Origin: Shinisaurus crocodilurus
Taxonomy: Eukaryota > Chordata > Lepidosauria > Squamata > Shinisauridae
Assembly: GCA_021292165.1 (NCBI GenBank)
Contig: CM037880.1
Coordinates: 28,790,232-28,854,231 of the forward strand
Length of the DNA: 64,000 bases
Direction of reading: 5' to 3'
In this document: positions 35,001 to 49,380 of the stretch, one piece after another
Layout of the letters: the number at the start of each line of letters is the position of its first letter
Numbering within the stretch: position 1 is the stretch's first letter
Translations under genes and position numbers: made by a program
Notes under the pieces: generated by a model
Database searches by the model: none
Told to the model about the DNA's origin: nothing
The model's input: only the letters and a program-made list of their open reading frames with translations

Positions 35001-38000
35001 TAAAATTTGGCAAGATGCAAAACTTATTTGTACGAATTGTCAGAGTTTGCTCATACTACAAGCTACCAACAAATCTTCTTTTTTAAAACTGAGTCTGTGC
35101 AAAATGAGGATGGATGTGAGAAATCTGCCGCATTCCAACTGTTCCCAATTACTTTGATTCTAAGACTGCTATCCTATGCACACTTACGTACCTGGGAGTA
35201 AACTCCACTGAACTCAGTGGTGTTTACTTCTGAGTAAATATGCATAGATTCAGCTTGTAAACCACAGGCTGTATTTGGACTGAGCGATAAATCCTCAGGC
35301 TTGTGGTGCCTGGTGTGGCTTTTGCTTCTGATTAACTGCATCTTGCCATTGCAGCCTGGACAAACTTAAGAAACAAGCCAGTTTCATACCATAGGCCATG
35401 AAGCTGCATTGTTTCCACAAAGAATAGCTAAGGTTAACCACAGTTCAGGGCTCAAACATAAAGCAAAACTGACATTAATAAAAAATGGAAGCAAAAGCTC
35501 CTGATCTCCTCAGGGCTGCATTAGAGGAGGAGTGGGGAGCATGTGAGACCAAGGCTTGCTGTGACTAGTTCCCATAAAGATAAATAATAGTTTACCCATA
35601 TTTTAATCCATAGTTTATTGTTATGTCCAAACATAGCTATATTGAGCATTCGATCAACAAAGGCTCTTTTTCAGCGTGCTGAAATGCAACCACAAGCTTT
35701 TAATCAGAAACATAAAAAAATCTATCCTGAAATAGGAACCCCCATCAAATAAAAGGAGAGAAGGCAACTCCTGGCAGTATGCCTATGTACACCAGTTGCT
35801 GGGGAACATGGGTTGGAGGGTGCTGTGGATTTCCCATGGGCAGCTGGTTGGCCACTGTGTGAACAGAATGCTGGACCAGATGCACCCTTGGCCTGATACA
35901 GCATGGCTCTTCTTATGTCCTGCTTGATTCTTTTCACCACTCTCTTTCATTTCTGTTTCTTTATTTTTGCAATGTTGCCCTTTGCAGGTCAACTAGTAGT
36001 TTCAAATGTTAGAACAGAGTAACTGCAAAAAGGTTGCAAAGTGAAAGAGGCAATGAAGCTCCAAACTCCTTTCCCTCCGCCGGATTCCCTACTTGCTCCA
36101 GCTAGATTAGCATAGATAAAATAACTGAACAAGTATTCTCCTACATCAGTTTTCCCCAACCTGGCGTCCTCCACTTGTGTTGGACTGCAGCTCCCATCAC
36201 CCCCAACCACGTTGGTCATGGATGATGGGAGTTGTAGTCCATCACAGCTGGAGGGGCCCAGGTTCAGGAATGCTATCCTACATAATGACTGGCTCAGCTT
36301 CCATACTTCTATACCTTTTGATTTTGAGCTAATAATAACAAACAATAGTACATTAAACACTTCCCAGAATTGTTAATCGTTAACCTCGTTATCACCTCAT
36401 TCACTTGCCAGATCAAGGAGGGCCTGTCCCTGTAAGTAGATTTGTTGAAGCTCGATAAACAACTTTGTGGGTGTAGTCACTAGGAAACTAATTCCTGTGG
36501 TTCACAGCCTAATACAAGCCAACTTAATTTGCATTTTCTGAACTAATATGCAAACTGGAATGCAGTTATGATTGTAAACCACCCTGAGGGCATTTTCCAG
36601 TTGGGCGGTATGCAAATAAAATAAATTAAAATAATTTTTTTAAAAAAAATTATATTTCTCCAAATTTTGCCATGCAGTTCTCCAATCAAAAGATGCACAC
36701 AAAAATGCTTACATTAGACATGTATACAAAATTGCATAATCAAGAGAAATGTGTACAAAAACAGTATGCATTTTTGTACAGATTTCTCCTGATGATGCAT
36801 TTCCTCCTGATGATGTATGCATTTTTGTAGGCATCTCTCCGTAGTTTACGCTGGCTCAGCTTGCCTGAGCGTGGAAAGCTAAGCAGGGTCAGGCCTGGTT
36901 AATACTTGGATGGGAGACCCCTCCTCTAGTTTCCTGCATTGAGCAGGGCGTTGGACTCGATGGCCTTGTAGGCCCCTTCCAACTCTATAGATCTATGAAA
37001 TCTATGTATACATCTTTGTAAGCATCTCTCCTAATGCATATATCCCCTGTGATCACTTAATTGTTGAGATGACTTGGCAGTGCTGATGAGGGCCAATGAA
37101 GGTACTCTTTTTTTAATATCATGAATATTTGTCATCCATAGTCTCTAGTGGGAAGAGTAGCCACACAGTACACAATCCAAGCACAACGCAGTCACAGCTA
37201 AGTCCCATCAAGAGCAATGCAGTGAGACTTCATCGTGACTGATTTTTCTTAGATTGTGCCCAGAGAGTTCAACAATGTCACACATGGGTGTGCCAGGAAA
37301 AACTTTGTATGTTGCAATGACCAGGTAGACTTTGTAGCCTTTAAGACTTGAATAATCTTTTCTGATTGACAGAAGCATCCAGAATTCAAATTATCTCAAT
37401 CAAACTCGGAGCTTTGGCATGCTTATAGCTGTGAACAGTTCAATCCAACAGTCCGTTCAGTGGGCATTTAATGGCATTTAAGGGTATTTATGCCAGCTGT
37501 TTTCATCACGTCTAGTTTGTAGTAAAATTGTTTTTTTAAATTTTGTATATTTTTTATTGTATCTGTGGCCTGTGTTTTTTTATGAATTGTTGTAAACCAC
37601 CCAGAGAGCTCCAGCAATTGGGCGGTATAGGAATGAAATAAATAATAAATAAAAACAATCCTTACTCCTGTTTTTCCTGTCCCAGGGCAAATTGTGGAAG
37701 AAGTTTTCCCACTCTTACCCCATTCACTTACCTCTGTGACTGTATCTAGATAATGTTAGATCACTCTGCATAACGTTGTATAAGTAAAAAAAGAAGAATG
37801 GATCAATTTAAACAAGATTCAAAAGATTTAAGGAGCACAGATTAAAGACACAATATTAAAAAACTTTAATGAGGTCAAACGCCCCCCTACCGAGCCCGCC
37901 CCCCCCTGGGGCCCCGCCCAATTTGAAAGCATGATTAGATCAAGGTTGGGACATGTTACAGTACCCCGCAATACCCCACTGATCAGTTGCACTTCCCATT

Positions 38001-41000
38001 CATTTCAGTGGGATTTATGCAAGACACATTCCCTTGAGTTGTGCTCTAGGTCCATGGACCAGAAGTGTATGATGTTCTAGGTATGTAACTACATGCGCAA
38101 CCTCATACCTGTAGTTCTGCCATTATTCTATCTCCTTCTTCTTCCTCCTCATCTTTTGCAGGTGGAACTGTGCCCATGATCAGAGTTTGAGGGGAGGCAT
38201 GATCTTCTTTAGGTACTTTGAGCTGTGCCCCTTGATATGCATCTTCACTACTTTCCTAAGAATTGTAACAAACAACAATGAGCCAATGGGTGAGTTAGCA
38301 CGATACGGCAACCCACCCTGCGAATAAGCTATGCAGTGTGGGTTGTTTGTGTAACAATCCACGGTGTGCCCGACAGACTATCAGGCTCACTGTGGGTTGT
38401 CCCCCGCTCCTTCCCCCTCAGTCCTCCAGGAGGTATCCCAGGGGGCTTGGTGGCTGAAGCCTCCTTGTCTCCTCTCCCTGCTCCAACTGCGAGCCCTTTT
38501 CACTCGCCACTGCTTCCCCCCCTTTTCTCCTTTTCTTTTGGAGATTGCTTTTTTCAATCTCCGAAGTGACAGCCACTGACTGACAGCCCCTCCAAAGTGC
38601 CCAAGCAGCACATTGGAGGGGCTGTCAGTGGTTTGCTACCTATTTTTTTTCTCCACACAACTGAATGTGCACAAATATTTTCAGCAATGGGGTCCCCCCC
38701 CCCCGAGTTGCACAACTGCCAGAGAGTTTTAAAAAGAAAAGCCTTTCTTTTGACAGCTGTCAAAAGAAGTTTTTGTGAAAAGGGGCAGCCTCATGATCTT
38801 CACTTTCCCAAGTACAGTCATGCCTTGGTTTGAGAGCATAATTCGTTTCCAGAAACGTGCTTGTAATCCAGAACACTCTTATATCAAAATGAAATCCCCC
38901 TAAAAAAATTTGTACAGAGATTTTTAATTTAAGCTGTACTACAGTACTTGTATTGCAAGACGTCGCTTGTATATCAAGTAAAAAAAAATTAAATAAACAA
39001 AAATTTGCTTGCCTTGCAAAACGCTCTCAAACCAAGTTACTTGGAATCCAAGGTATTACTGTAGCTGGAGACTTGGGAAAGTGAGGAAAAGGTGGGGGCA
39101 CTGGGAACTATGGGGGGAATACTAAAAACCCTGAGGATCTCACTGCGAAGGGTGGAAAAAGTCACCACCCCCTTTTGCAAGCAAAGGCCCCTTGTGGCTT
39201 TGCTTTCCCTTGACAGTTCTCCATTTGACAACTGTCACATGAATGCAAAGTAACAAAATAACCTATTTGCAGGCTCTCTTAGTCAATGTCCATCTTGGTA
39301 CCTGCTGTACTTTGACAGCAGGTTTCTTACCAGAATATTGCCCAGGCAAGCCTTCCCATTTCGGCTATTTTGTGCCATGTGAACCTGGACCACTTTCTGC
39401 GGAGTGGTTTGTTTGTGGGCAACAAGCCACCCTGACAACCCATGGCTTGTTCTAGGGGTTGTTGGACCCAACAACCAGCACAAAAAATGACAATTTTTTT
39501 TTGCACACATTCATTTGTGCAAAAAAAAAAAAAAAGAAAGAAAGAAAGGTGACAAACAACTGACAGTCCCTCCAATGTGCCACTTGGGCACTTTGGAGGG
39601 GCTGTCAATGGCTGTCACTTCAGAGACTGCAAAAAGTGATCTCCAAAAGAAAAGGGGGGGGGAGTCATGTCAAGCAAAAAGGGCTCATGATCACAGTGTG
39701 GGAGAGTGAGCTAGTGATGGTCGATGAAAAGTGCAGCTTGGGTACTTGGTGGAGAGGCTTGGAGAGGCTGTCCCTGGTGGTGGTTCGGGTGAGCTTGGCA
39801 AGAGCAGCAAGGGGTTTTTGCCGCTCTTGCCGAGCAGCTCACTCACTGCTTTCCTGGCCCCACAATGGGATCAGTCACCCAGTTTCAGATGACATGACAA
39901 CCTATCATGAGTCCAACAACCCCTAAAACAAGCCATGGATTGTCAGGGTGGCTTGTTGCCCACAAACAAACCCTGTGGGAAGCGGTCCAGGTTCACATGA
40001 CACGACAACCCACCATGGCTAGTTACCCACAACGGATTGCTGTCTCGTGCGAATCCAGTCAATATATAGGCAATTTGACCAACAGCTATGTAGAAATTCA
40101 ATGATTCCCACCCCGATCTCTAATTTCTTATTTTTTGTTTTTTTGGGAAGTACCACCCCATCCCAACCTCCAAAAGAAATTAAACCCTAATTCTCATATT
40201 TGAGATTTGACAGCATAAACTGTGCCATCCTATGGGAGAGATACATGGAAGGAAGATTTTTTAATGTATCTTTCCTTTTTTTTTCTTTTTGGACGTTGAA
40301 AGTAACAGATGGGTAAAACAAGCAAACAAGAACTCACTTAAAAGATTTCTATGGCACTTTTCTCTCAGATTGATTTTGTCCATCTGTGTAAGATATTTGA
40401 GTTCTTCCATATTATTTTTAATTTCTTAGACATACATAGAATGAAAGCATCTTGTGATTTGCATTCCACATTCTCATAAATAAGAATGAAGGAAGGATAA
40501 CTTCCATAAAGGGAGGACTGGACAAAATGAATAGGTTGATTTGTAGTAGTATTACGCTATGCAATCCTGAGTTTACTTACTTAGATTTACTTAGGGTGCA
40601 ATCCTATCAATTGCGACCTTGCCACTTGGAAGCCCCCGAACTCGGAGGCTTCTGAGTTTCCTATGCCCTGCCAGGCTGAAGCCGGCAGGGCAGGAGGAAT
40701 GGTGGAAGTGATCTTTGTCCCCGCCCCCACGTCTTCCGATCTCATGTATTTTTGCTAGACAGGCTTTTCAGCCTGTCTAGTGAGGGTGCTTTGGAGGGGG
40801 GAGGGGAGGAGGCTGGAGGAGGCTCAGGATAACTTGTATCCTGGCCTCTGGTCTCCTCCTCTTCCTGCCCACTGGAACGCCCCCTTTCCTCTTCCTCCAA
40901 GGCTGCTTTTCCAACCTCGGAGAGGCAGCCAGCGTGGTTCTCTCTGTGCCAGCCGCGAGGGGAGCGGGGTCTGGATCTCTGACTCCCCCTTCCGAGGTTG

Positions 41001-44000
41001 GAGCCCTGTCTCTGGTCTTGGGGGCGAGGTTTACAAGCTAACCTATGGCCCCTGGGATGCTATCCCAGCCAGGGACCATAGGATTGCTTTCTTAGATGTC
41101 TGTCTGGGTCATGTCACTCACTCACTCACTCACACACACACACACACACACACACCACTGATACTCAATTCATGTTAGTGACTAAAATAAGAACATCTCT
41201 ATCTTGTTCAGAAATGTTTCCTGTTCCGGATATCTCATTTTGCTAAATTGCCTAATCATCAGACCTTGGCCATAGCGCTGTCTTTCCTGGTCACGTAACT
41301 GACTTCACCCAATCTTGTGCTTAGTCCAGACCCTATGAGATAGCTGCGACGTGGAGGAGGAGGAGGTGGAGACTTCACTGGCTTTTCGGTGTCCTGTTCT
41401 GTGTTTGGAGTTTCTTCTGAAAATTAAAGATGAGACAGTATTGTCAGTGCAGTGTTTTTTAAAAATATGCCACATCGAGCCAGAGTTAAGTAATTTTATG
41501 TTCTGTTCTGTTTATTTCAGTGGAAGAGATTTAAGGTTGTGCTCAGTGTTGAATGTAGAAACCTGCCACACACAACGTTGATCAATGGGACTTAAAAATG
41601 CTGGTCTTTGGCTTCACTGTGCCCAATATTAATTAGTGAGATATTTCTTTGTAGGGCAGAGGTTACCTATCTGTACATAGATTTCATAGATGATAGAGTT
41701 AGAAGGAGCCTACAAGGCTATCGAGTCCAACCCCCTGCTCAATGCAGGAAACTAGAGTAGTGGTCTCCCATCCAAGTAATAACCAGGCCCGACCCTGCTT
41801 AGCTTTCCACACTCAGACAAGCTGAGCCAGCATAAGCCACAGGCCTGTTTTAGATAGGACTTAGAATCCCTCCAATAAATCTTTTCCTAAGTTTTATCGC
41901 TCAGACAATGAAAGTTAACATTTTCTCTCATGTTTAACAGAAGGTTAAAAGGGCTCATCCCCAAACGAAACCCCCCAATATCTTGCTGAACTGTAGTAAA
42001 CCTTACCAGAGACTTCTAATTTTTCGGTTGTATCAGCTGTTGCTTGTGGAGGCATCTCAAGGTTTGGGATTGATTTCATGATGTTTGCTTGTGCTTCTTC
42101 TAGGAGTTTTTCGAACTCCTTTCCATTATAATGATCCCGGTTCTGCCGTTTCTCTTCCCATTTCTTCTCTGCTTTCTAATCAGAAGCACAGACCCATAGT
42201 GGTAGTGTGAATTCTGCTTTGCTCTGATTCTCTATTTAAACTTACATTTATAGGGTTCGATCCAGATTTAATCATATGTAAAGTAGACCCGTTAAAATTA
42301 ATGAGCCTTAAGGTAGTCATGATTTCAATGGGTGTACTCTTAAGTACAACTAAATCTGGATCTAACCCATAAACTGTACATCAGTCAAATATGCAGAGAT
42401 TCTCTGAGTTCTGCCAGCCATCTATGCCAACCGCCTGCCCTTTGCACAACTTTCCATTGCCATGTGCCCATGATGAGATATTTACCCCAGGACAAAATCT
42501 TGCTCGGGGAGCAGTGAGCTCCAACGTGTACATGAAACCCCCTTGCCTAAGAAGTTTCCCCATTTACTTCAATGGAGGGAGCTTTCTTCCTCCACTGAAA
42601 TGAGCCACACACACCCCACCTTGTATGCATAAGATGTACAAATGCTGGGCTGTGTGTACCCCATACATTAAAAAAATTGGCCACCAGATGATCAACTAGG
42701 CAATGATCTGTTTGTTATGAGATTCCTTCCCCCAACAGTAGTGAGATCTCTCCCCTCCCTTCACTCCAGTCCGTGTTACACCCCTATGTCCCTTAACGGG
42801 AGTGGAGACACAGTTGTATTATTCTGTTCACACAATGGCCAACCAGCTGCCTGTGGGAAACCCACAAGTAGGACATGAATGCAACAGCAACCTCCCACCC
42901 ACATTCCCCAGCAACTGGTGTACATATAGGCATATTGCCTCTGATACTGCAAGTAGCATACAGCCATCGTGATGAGTAGCCAGTGATAGCCTTATCCTCC
43001 ATGAATCCCCTTTTAAGGCCATCCAAACTGGTGGCCATCACTACGTCTTGTGGCAGCGAATTTCCTAGTTTAACTATCTGCTGTGTGTGAAGTACTTCCT
43101 TTTATCTGTCCTGAATCTACCACCAATCAGCTTCATGGGATGACCACAATGGGGTTCTAGTATTATGAGAGACAGGAGAAAAATGTCTCCCTATCCACTT
43201 TTCTCCACACCTCTGTCATGTCTCTCCCCTTACATGCCCCTTTTCTAAGCTAAACAGTCCCAGGTGTAGCTGAAGGGCTTTCCTGTCTTAAAGTGCACAT
43301 TGTACCTCAATTGATAGAGCTCTGTTCCTTGTGCTGGCATTGTGAAGTTCTTCAATAAAAAGGCTTTGCATTGTGGAGCCATTAACGGAAACGTGGGGCG
43401 AGTGAGGTGCCTGTGTTTGTTGGGTGACTGCTGTCGTCACTGTTGCAGACTCTGGCGTGGCAGGGGTTGGATGGGCCGACCCAGACGGTCCTCCTGCAGG
43501 GCTACTGGCCAGGGGAGACGTTGGTGCATGGCTGACCAAGGCTGATGAATGCTGAGATGGATGAATGACCACCGGAGAGCTTTGTACATGGTGGACTGTC
43601 ATTGTGGAGACAGGGATCACTTCTGACTTCACAGATGGCTCTGCTGGGGGGTCGGCGACATTTCGCTCTGGACAGGCGCGGCTGTTTGTGATATCCTCTT
43701 GGTTTCTCAGCACTTCCGCTGCTGTGGCTTTCTCCATGGCACTGTACTGCGCAGCTTGGGAGGGATCGACACCTGTTAGCAGACCGTCTGTAACATGCCT
43801 GCAAAAAGGAAACAGCCATGCTGTGAAGTACAGCTAGCAGACCCCTGCTTATCTTTTCGAGAAAGGGCTCCCTCCCTCTAGTGACAGTTGTGTGTGTGTG
43901 GTTTTTTTTTTAATGAAAGCCATTTAAGCCAAACAATGTCCTCAATCATAACTATAATGGCTTGATGATTATGGGTTGGATCCAGATTTACACTGGATCA

Positions 44001-46315
44001 ACTGTGCTGATGGACTTCCCTGCCCCCCTCCTCCCCACAGCAGCCTCTCCAGCCCCCCTGAAAATGCTACAGTGCTGAATGGGGTGATCTGTGGTGTGGG
44101 GGAAGCAGGGAGCAGAGGGACCTTCCACGGGCAGAACCCTTCCACTTGTGGAAGGTCCGTTCCTTTTGTGGAAGGCAGATCCTGGATCCAACCCAGTAAA
44201 GTGTTCTTTTCATTTATTTTTTTTAAAGTGGGTGAAGCAGAAGGATCATAATTCTGCAATATAGCGACATATAATATCTCGGGCAAGATACAGCTGCATG
44301 CAAACTGTCAGGGCCGTTGTGCAACAGGGGTGGGCATTCACAGAAGGGCTCTGCAGTCCACACAGGAGCCTACTGTGCAGGGACTTCTCATCACCAGGCC
44401 CATCTAACATGCTTGAAATCTTGTAAGACTTGCCTGCTGGACCTTGGCTCTTGAGCTGCAGAATAACCAGGTGAGGAATAGGAGAAAGGCTCACACAGTT
44501 GTTGTTTGGTGGGGATTTGCCTGAAGGGCGCCAGTTGCAATATCTGGGGGATCAAGCCCAGTGGTGTAGTGGCACCAGGGCTCACAGGGATGCAGTGCCT
44601 GCATGGAGACTGTCATGATGAGAGCCCGCACTTCACAATTTACCACTACACTACACCACTGATCAAAACAGCCGCCCGTGCACCCAACGATCGGGGCAAC
44701 TGATATGCAACAGAGAAACCAGAAACTTTGGCACAGATGGATCCCAGATATTACTGCAAGTGGAAGTGCTGATCTAGGGAGATTGGGAAATGTATGAATC
44801 CAGGGAGCAGGCCAGAGCCTGGACTGAAGCTGAGAATGTAGCACCATCTCAAAATCTAGGTGGAGAGGGCAAGGCCTTCCCTCTATAGGCCCATTCAGTC
44901 CTTGAAGTCATCTGATGAGGGGCTCCTGGTGGTGTCACATGCTCCTGAGGTTTGCTCCACAGTTGTTTGAAGCAGGGCATTTAGTGTGGTGGTGCTCAAT
45001 ACATGGAATAATCTCCCCCCTGAGATTAGACATGCACCGACAACTCTTATTTTTAGGTGCATGTTTTAGACACAAATATTTATACATATATTTATGAAAG
45101 CCTTCCTGGTATAGCTTAGCATACCAAACTGGTTCAATTCTTCCCTCTTTCTGATTCCCTATGAGGGATATCACTAACAAGGAATTCTGAGCATGTCACC
45201 AAACTACAATTCCCAAGATTCCTTGGGGGAAGCCAAGACACTAAAATGGATTAGAACTGTATTGAATGGTTAACTATTTTGATTTCCAGGCTAAAAGTAC
45301 TGTTTTTGGGGTGCCCCGAAATATTTCCACAAAGGGACCCTAACGCTGAGTTTGTTGAGCTTTGTTGTGCTAGTTTCCTGCCACTGGTTCCCCTGACTTT
45401 CTGCTGCTTCAGCTTCACTTTTTCAGTGGTCAGGGTTTCTTTCTCTATCATAATCTGGCCAATCAGGGTTTACATACTGCATGTGTTACATAGCTCATCA
45501 GGTTTGGTTATGCCTTGACATTGCTGAGGCCAAATGAAGCTAATTGAGAGTTAGGGCAATGCTTTCTGGGCTGGTCACACAGGTGATCCTAGCCAATCAG
45601 GAACAAGAGAGCAAGTGAAGCAGATTCTGGAATAGGTAAACTCTTTTATCCCTTTCACAGCAATTTCCCCCAAATTCCCAAACCTCTAATGGATGAAAAT
45701 GTTCACAATAATGGCCCTGCTTTGGACCCATCCTTAAAACTGGAATTAAAATCATGTGTATTTGTTGTAAGGATAGGTTCTATAATTATATTTAGAATGA
45801 GATTCTGGGTAGGAGTGCACTGTGTCAATATCTACAATAGATGCAACAGGGCAGGCTGTGACTGCATCTTCTGGGTTGGATCCAGATTTAGTCATACTTA
45901 GAGTAGACCCATTGAAATCAGTAGGATTTACGTTTGTCCTGACTAACTCTAAATAAGACTAAAGCTAGATACATCCCTCTGTCTTTCTGGAATGTGCGTG
46001 ATTAATAAGTATGACTAAATTTGGATTCAGCCCCGCATCTTTTTGGAATGTGTGTGATGAACTTGGGCACTTGTATAAATTATATACATGCCAACAACCT
46101 GTTCGTACTAATTTAAACAAACAAACAAACCAATCACCTCCGGAGGGTGGTTAGGGTATCAGTCATGCTCCGGACTCTCTTCAGTAGGATGTCTAGCTTA
46201 TGAGGTTCCTCCTTTAAAAATCTCACAGCTTCCACCTCAATGCGGAGAATGGCTCGCATTTTATTCTGCAAGGTTGGAAATTCACCTGCAAAGAGAAGAG
46301 CCATGAAGCACTTGA

Positions 46316-46347
<32 letters not shown>

Positions 46348-46464
46348 GATAGTTAAGAGACCAACATAGGCTTACGTAATACATCGCTCAGAGTGGCTGG
46401 ATGTCTGGCCAGATGGGCAATTCATAAATATAATAAATAAATAAATAAATAATATTAACCAAAT

Positions 46465-46501
<37 letters not shown>

Positions 46502-49333
46502 TTGGGGCTGGGGAAAGGGAGGAAGTTTCCAGATGTACAACCTTAATATTCACACATAACCACCTTGTGTAATGCATTAAGTTCTCAACCGTGTAGGTGA
46601 GGAGAATCAGAGTGACAATCGCTGTAAGATCTACTGAATATGAACAATGATTCTTTAGCTTGAAAATTAAAAACAGTTGACGTGACCAATTAGGCTGCAA
46701 TGCTATGCCCCCTGGGAGGGATCTTTGGATGGGGCGCTCCAATCTTAGAACCCCCTTCCCATCCCCTGCAGAAATGCTTGCATCCCTTCCCTCCCCAACA
46801 CTGGAGCTCTGATGTCAGGAGAGGTTGAGGATCTGATCAAAAGCAGTCCTGCTCCACAAACACGGGGGGGGGCATTTATGCTGGTTCTGGAGCTGGCATA
46901 AATAACTCCCCTCCCATTGTGTGAAACTGGAAAAAAACTGGACAGGAGGGCAACACCCCCACCCCTGGAACTGGAAGGAAGGAGTCTCTCTAGCTCCTGC
47001 TCCCTCTCTCCTTCACTTATTACCATCTGATTTTTACCCTTTCCTCTTTCTCAATATTCTACACCAGGGGTGGGAAAATTTCTTCCTGATGAAGACAACA
47101 GTACTTTGGTCGAAACCTGTCAGGGTCCACATTCCATCAGTGAGTAGGGCCAGAGACAAGGTGGGTGGAGTTACAGATAGGATGCTTACCTTTGCTTAGT
47201 ACACAACAGAAAACAGAAACATTTGCACCCAGGCATTCTCTTTCCCTAACCTGTGCAAGGTTCCCTCCAACAGCTTTGTGGTTGGGAGACAGAGCAGGAC
47301 AAAGTAAATAATATCAACAATGTGGAGTGGGGCTGGTGAGGGGGCATGGCCTAGGGAAATGGGGTGTGGCCTCAGGAGAGTCTGGAGGACTGGATTGAGA
47401 GAACGGGAGGTCCACATTGGGCCCACGAGCCAGTGCTTCCCCACCTGCTGCATACCCTGCCCTCAATTGCCCTGCATTCTGTGACCTCACAGCAGAGAGC
47501 CTTGCCAGCTCGAGCTCAGCCTCCCATTTCTCCAGATACGAATAGAATTGCCACACTAATGCCCCAAGCCTAGGCACATTTCCTTGGAAGTAAGCCCCAC
47601 TGATCTCAGTGGAATGTATTTCCAAGTGAGTCTTTAGGAATATACAGGCCTATGGCTTATGCTGGCTCAGCTTGTCTGAGTGTGGAAAGCTAAGCAGGGT
47701 CAGGCCTGGTTATTACTTGGATGGGAGACCCCTCCTCTAGTTTCCTGCATTGAGCAGGGGGTTGGACTCGATAGCCTTGTAGGCTCCTTCCAACTCTATG
47801 AACTAAGAATCTATGAATGTAGGAAGCTGCCTTATACCGAGTCAGACCATTGGTCTGTGTAGGCCAGTACTGTCAACACTGACTGGCAGCAACGGCACTC
47901 TGGAGTTTTGGGCAGGATTCTTTCCTAACCCTACATGGAGAAGCCAGGGATTGAACCTGGTACTGTGCACTTACCCCATGACTCATCCCGTGGGGTGCTC
48001 GTCGAAGTAGACGTCTAGGTCCCCGGCGCTTCACTTCCAGGTCCCTGGTGCTGCCTTTTACGTAAAAGACAGGGAAAACCACCTTAAGATTGCTGCATTT
48101 TGTGTAAGAGGTGCTTTGTTTTTCATGTTAACATGAAAAACAAAGCACCGCTTACGCAAATTGTGGCCATTTTAAGGTGGTTTCCCCTGTCTTTTACGTA
48201 AAAAACGCAGCGCCAGGGACCTGGAAGCTCTTTTCCCCAGCTCCTCTTGCGAGGAGATGTGCCGAGCCGGGGAAAAGTAAGTCGCACAGAGCTTGGGGGG
48301 GTCGAGCGGGGCAGGTTTGCCCCGCAGCCCCCGCTTCCACCTCCCGATCGAGCTCCGCGCACATCCCTAGACCTTCTGCATGCAAAGCAGGTGCTCTACC
48401 ACTGAGCTATGGCCCCTCCTTGCCGAATTAATGCAGTGTAAGAACTATCAATCTTGGGAAAGGCATGCCACTGCAGATACTTTAGATCAAGGTGGGCAAC
48501 ACACAACCTGTGGGCCACATGTGTTCCCTCCACCCCTAGCACCCCCTAAAATATACATTTTTTTAAGTTAAGGGGGGGGGGGAAATGCCTGTAGTGCTAT
48601 GGAATGCCAAAAAGGTCAAATTTACTTTGTTTGCAAGCAAAATTTAACCCTTTTGGTGCTCCATGGCAGCTATGGATGCCATTTTGCTTTCTAAAAATAT
48701 TTATTTGAATTATTTTTTGGGTTAACTGCAGCCTGCGAGGGGAGGGGGGTGGGGTTAAAATTGTCCCTGGACCTCCCAAAGTTGCCCACCCTTGCTTTAT
48801 ATGGCATGGCAAGTTAAACATAACATAATTTGTGTGTAAGTTAATTGGGGGGGGGATTTCCTGTTTCTGTAAAATAATTGTATGCATCCATGGTTGGACT
48901 ATCACTCCCATAGTCTACTTAAACTTGGGGTATAAGAGCCACCTTTTAAATAAGATACCCGAACCAAAGAAGAAAATCTGAAAGGCACCTTTGAGGCTGG
49001 CGACAGCCTCTCCAACTTGTCGTAGGAGAAAAGCTCCATCTTCAACATTTTTCAGTGTAACTAGCCGATTAGCAGTCATAGATTCCTTCTTCAGATCTTC
49101 AACAAAACTTTCTAGCTCACTGGAAAAGATAGAACAGGAGTTGAACTTCAGTTTTGTTTTAGGATAGGCAACATCATGGGTAAGATCCATCCTCTGCACT
49201 TGGAATGCTTTCATGGTTTTCATATAAGTGGGATCCACTTCCCCCCACTCTTTCTGTATTTGCTTTGTGCTCTGATAGTGTAAACAAACCAGAGAGAGAA
49301 AAGAATCAATAGTGCAACCCTATATTTACTCAG

Positions 49334-49380
<47 letters not shown>

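Noticed and set aside
36841..36935. 5S rRNA gene
   Set aside because: Only part of 5S is present, in five dispersed copies fused to a CR1-type tail; these are SINEs.
49120..49271. Upstream extension of the KIAA1217 exon at 49119, open for about 50 codons with a possible acceptor at 49272
   Set aside because: Joining the previous exon (ending TTA TG) to this acceptor gives TGA at once. The acceptor at 49120 has a strong polypyrimidine tract and restores the conserved Cys-Glu-Leu-Glu junction.
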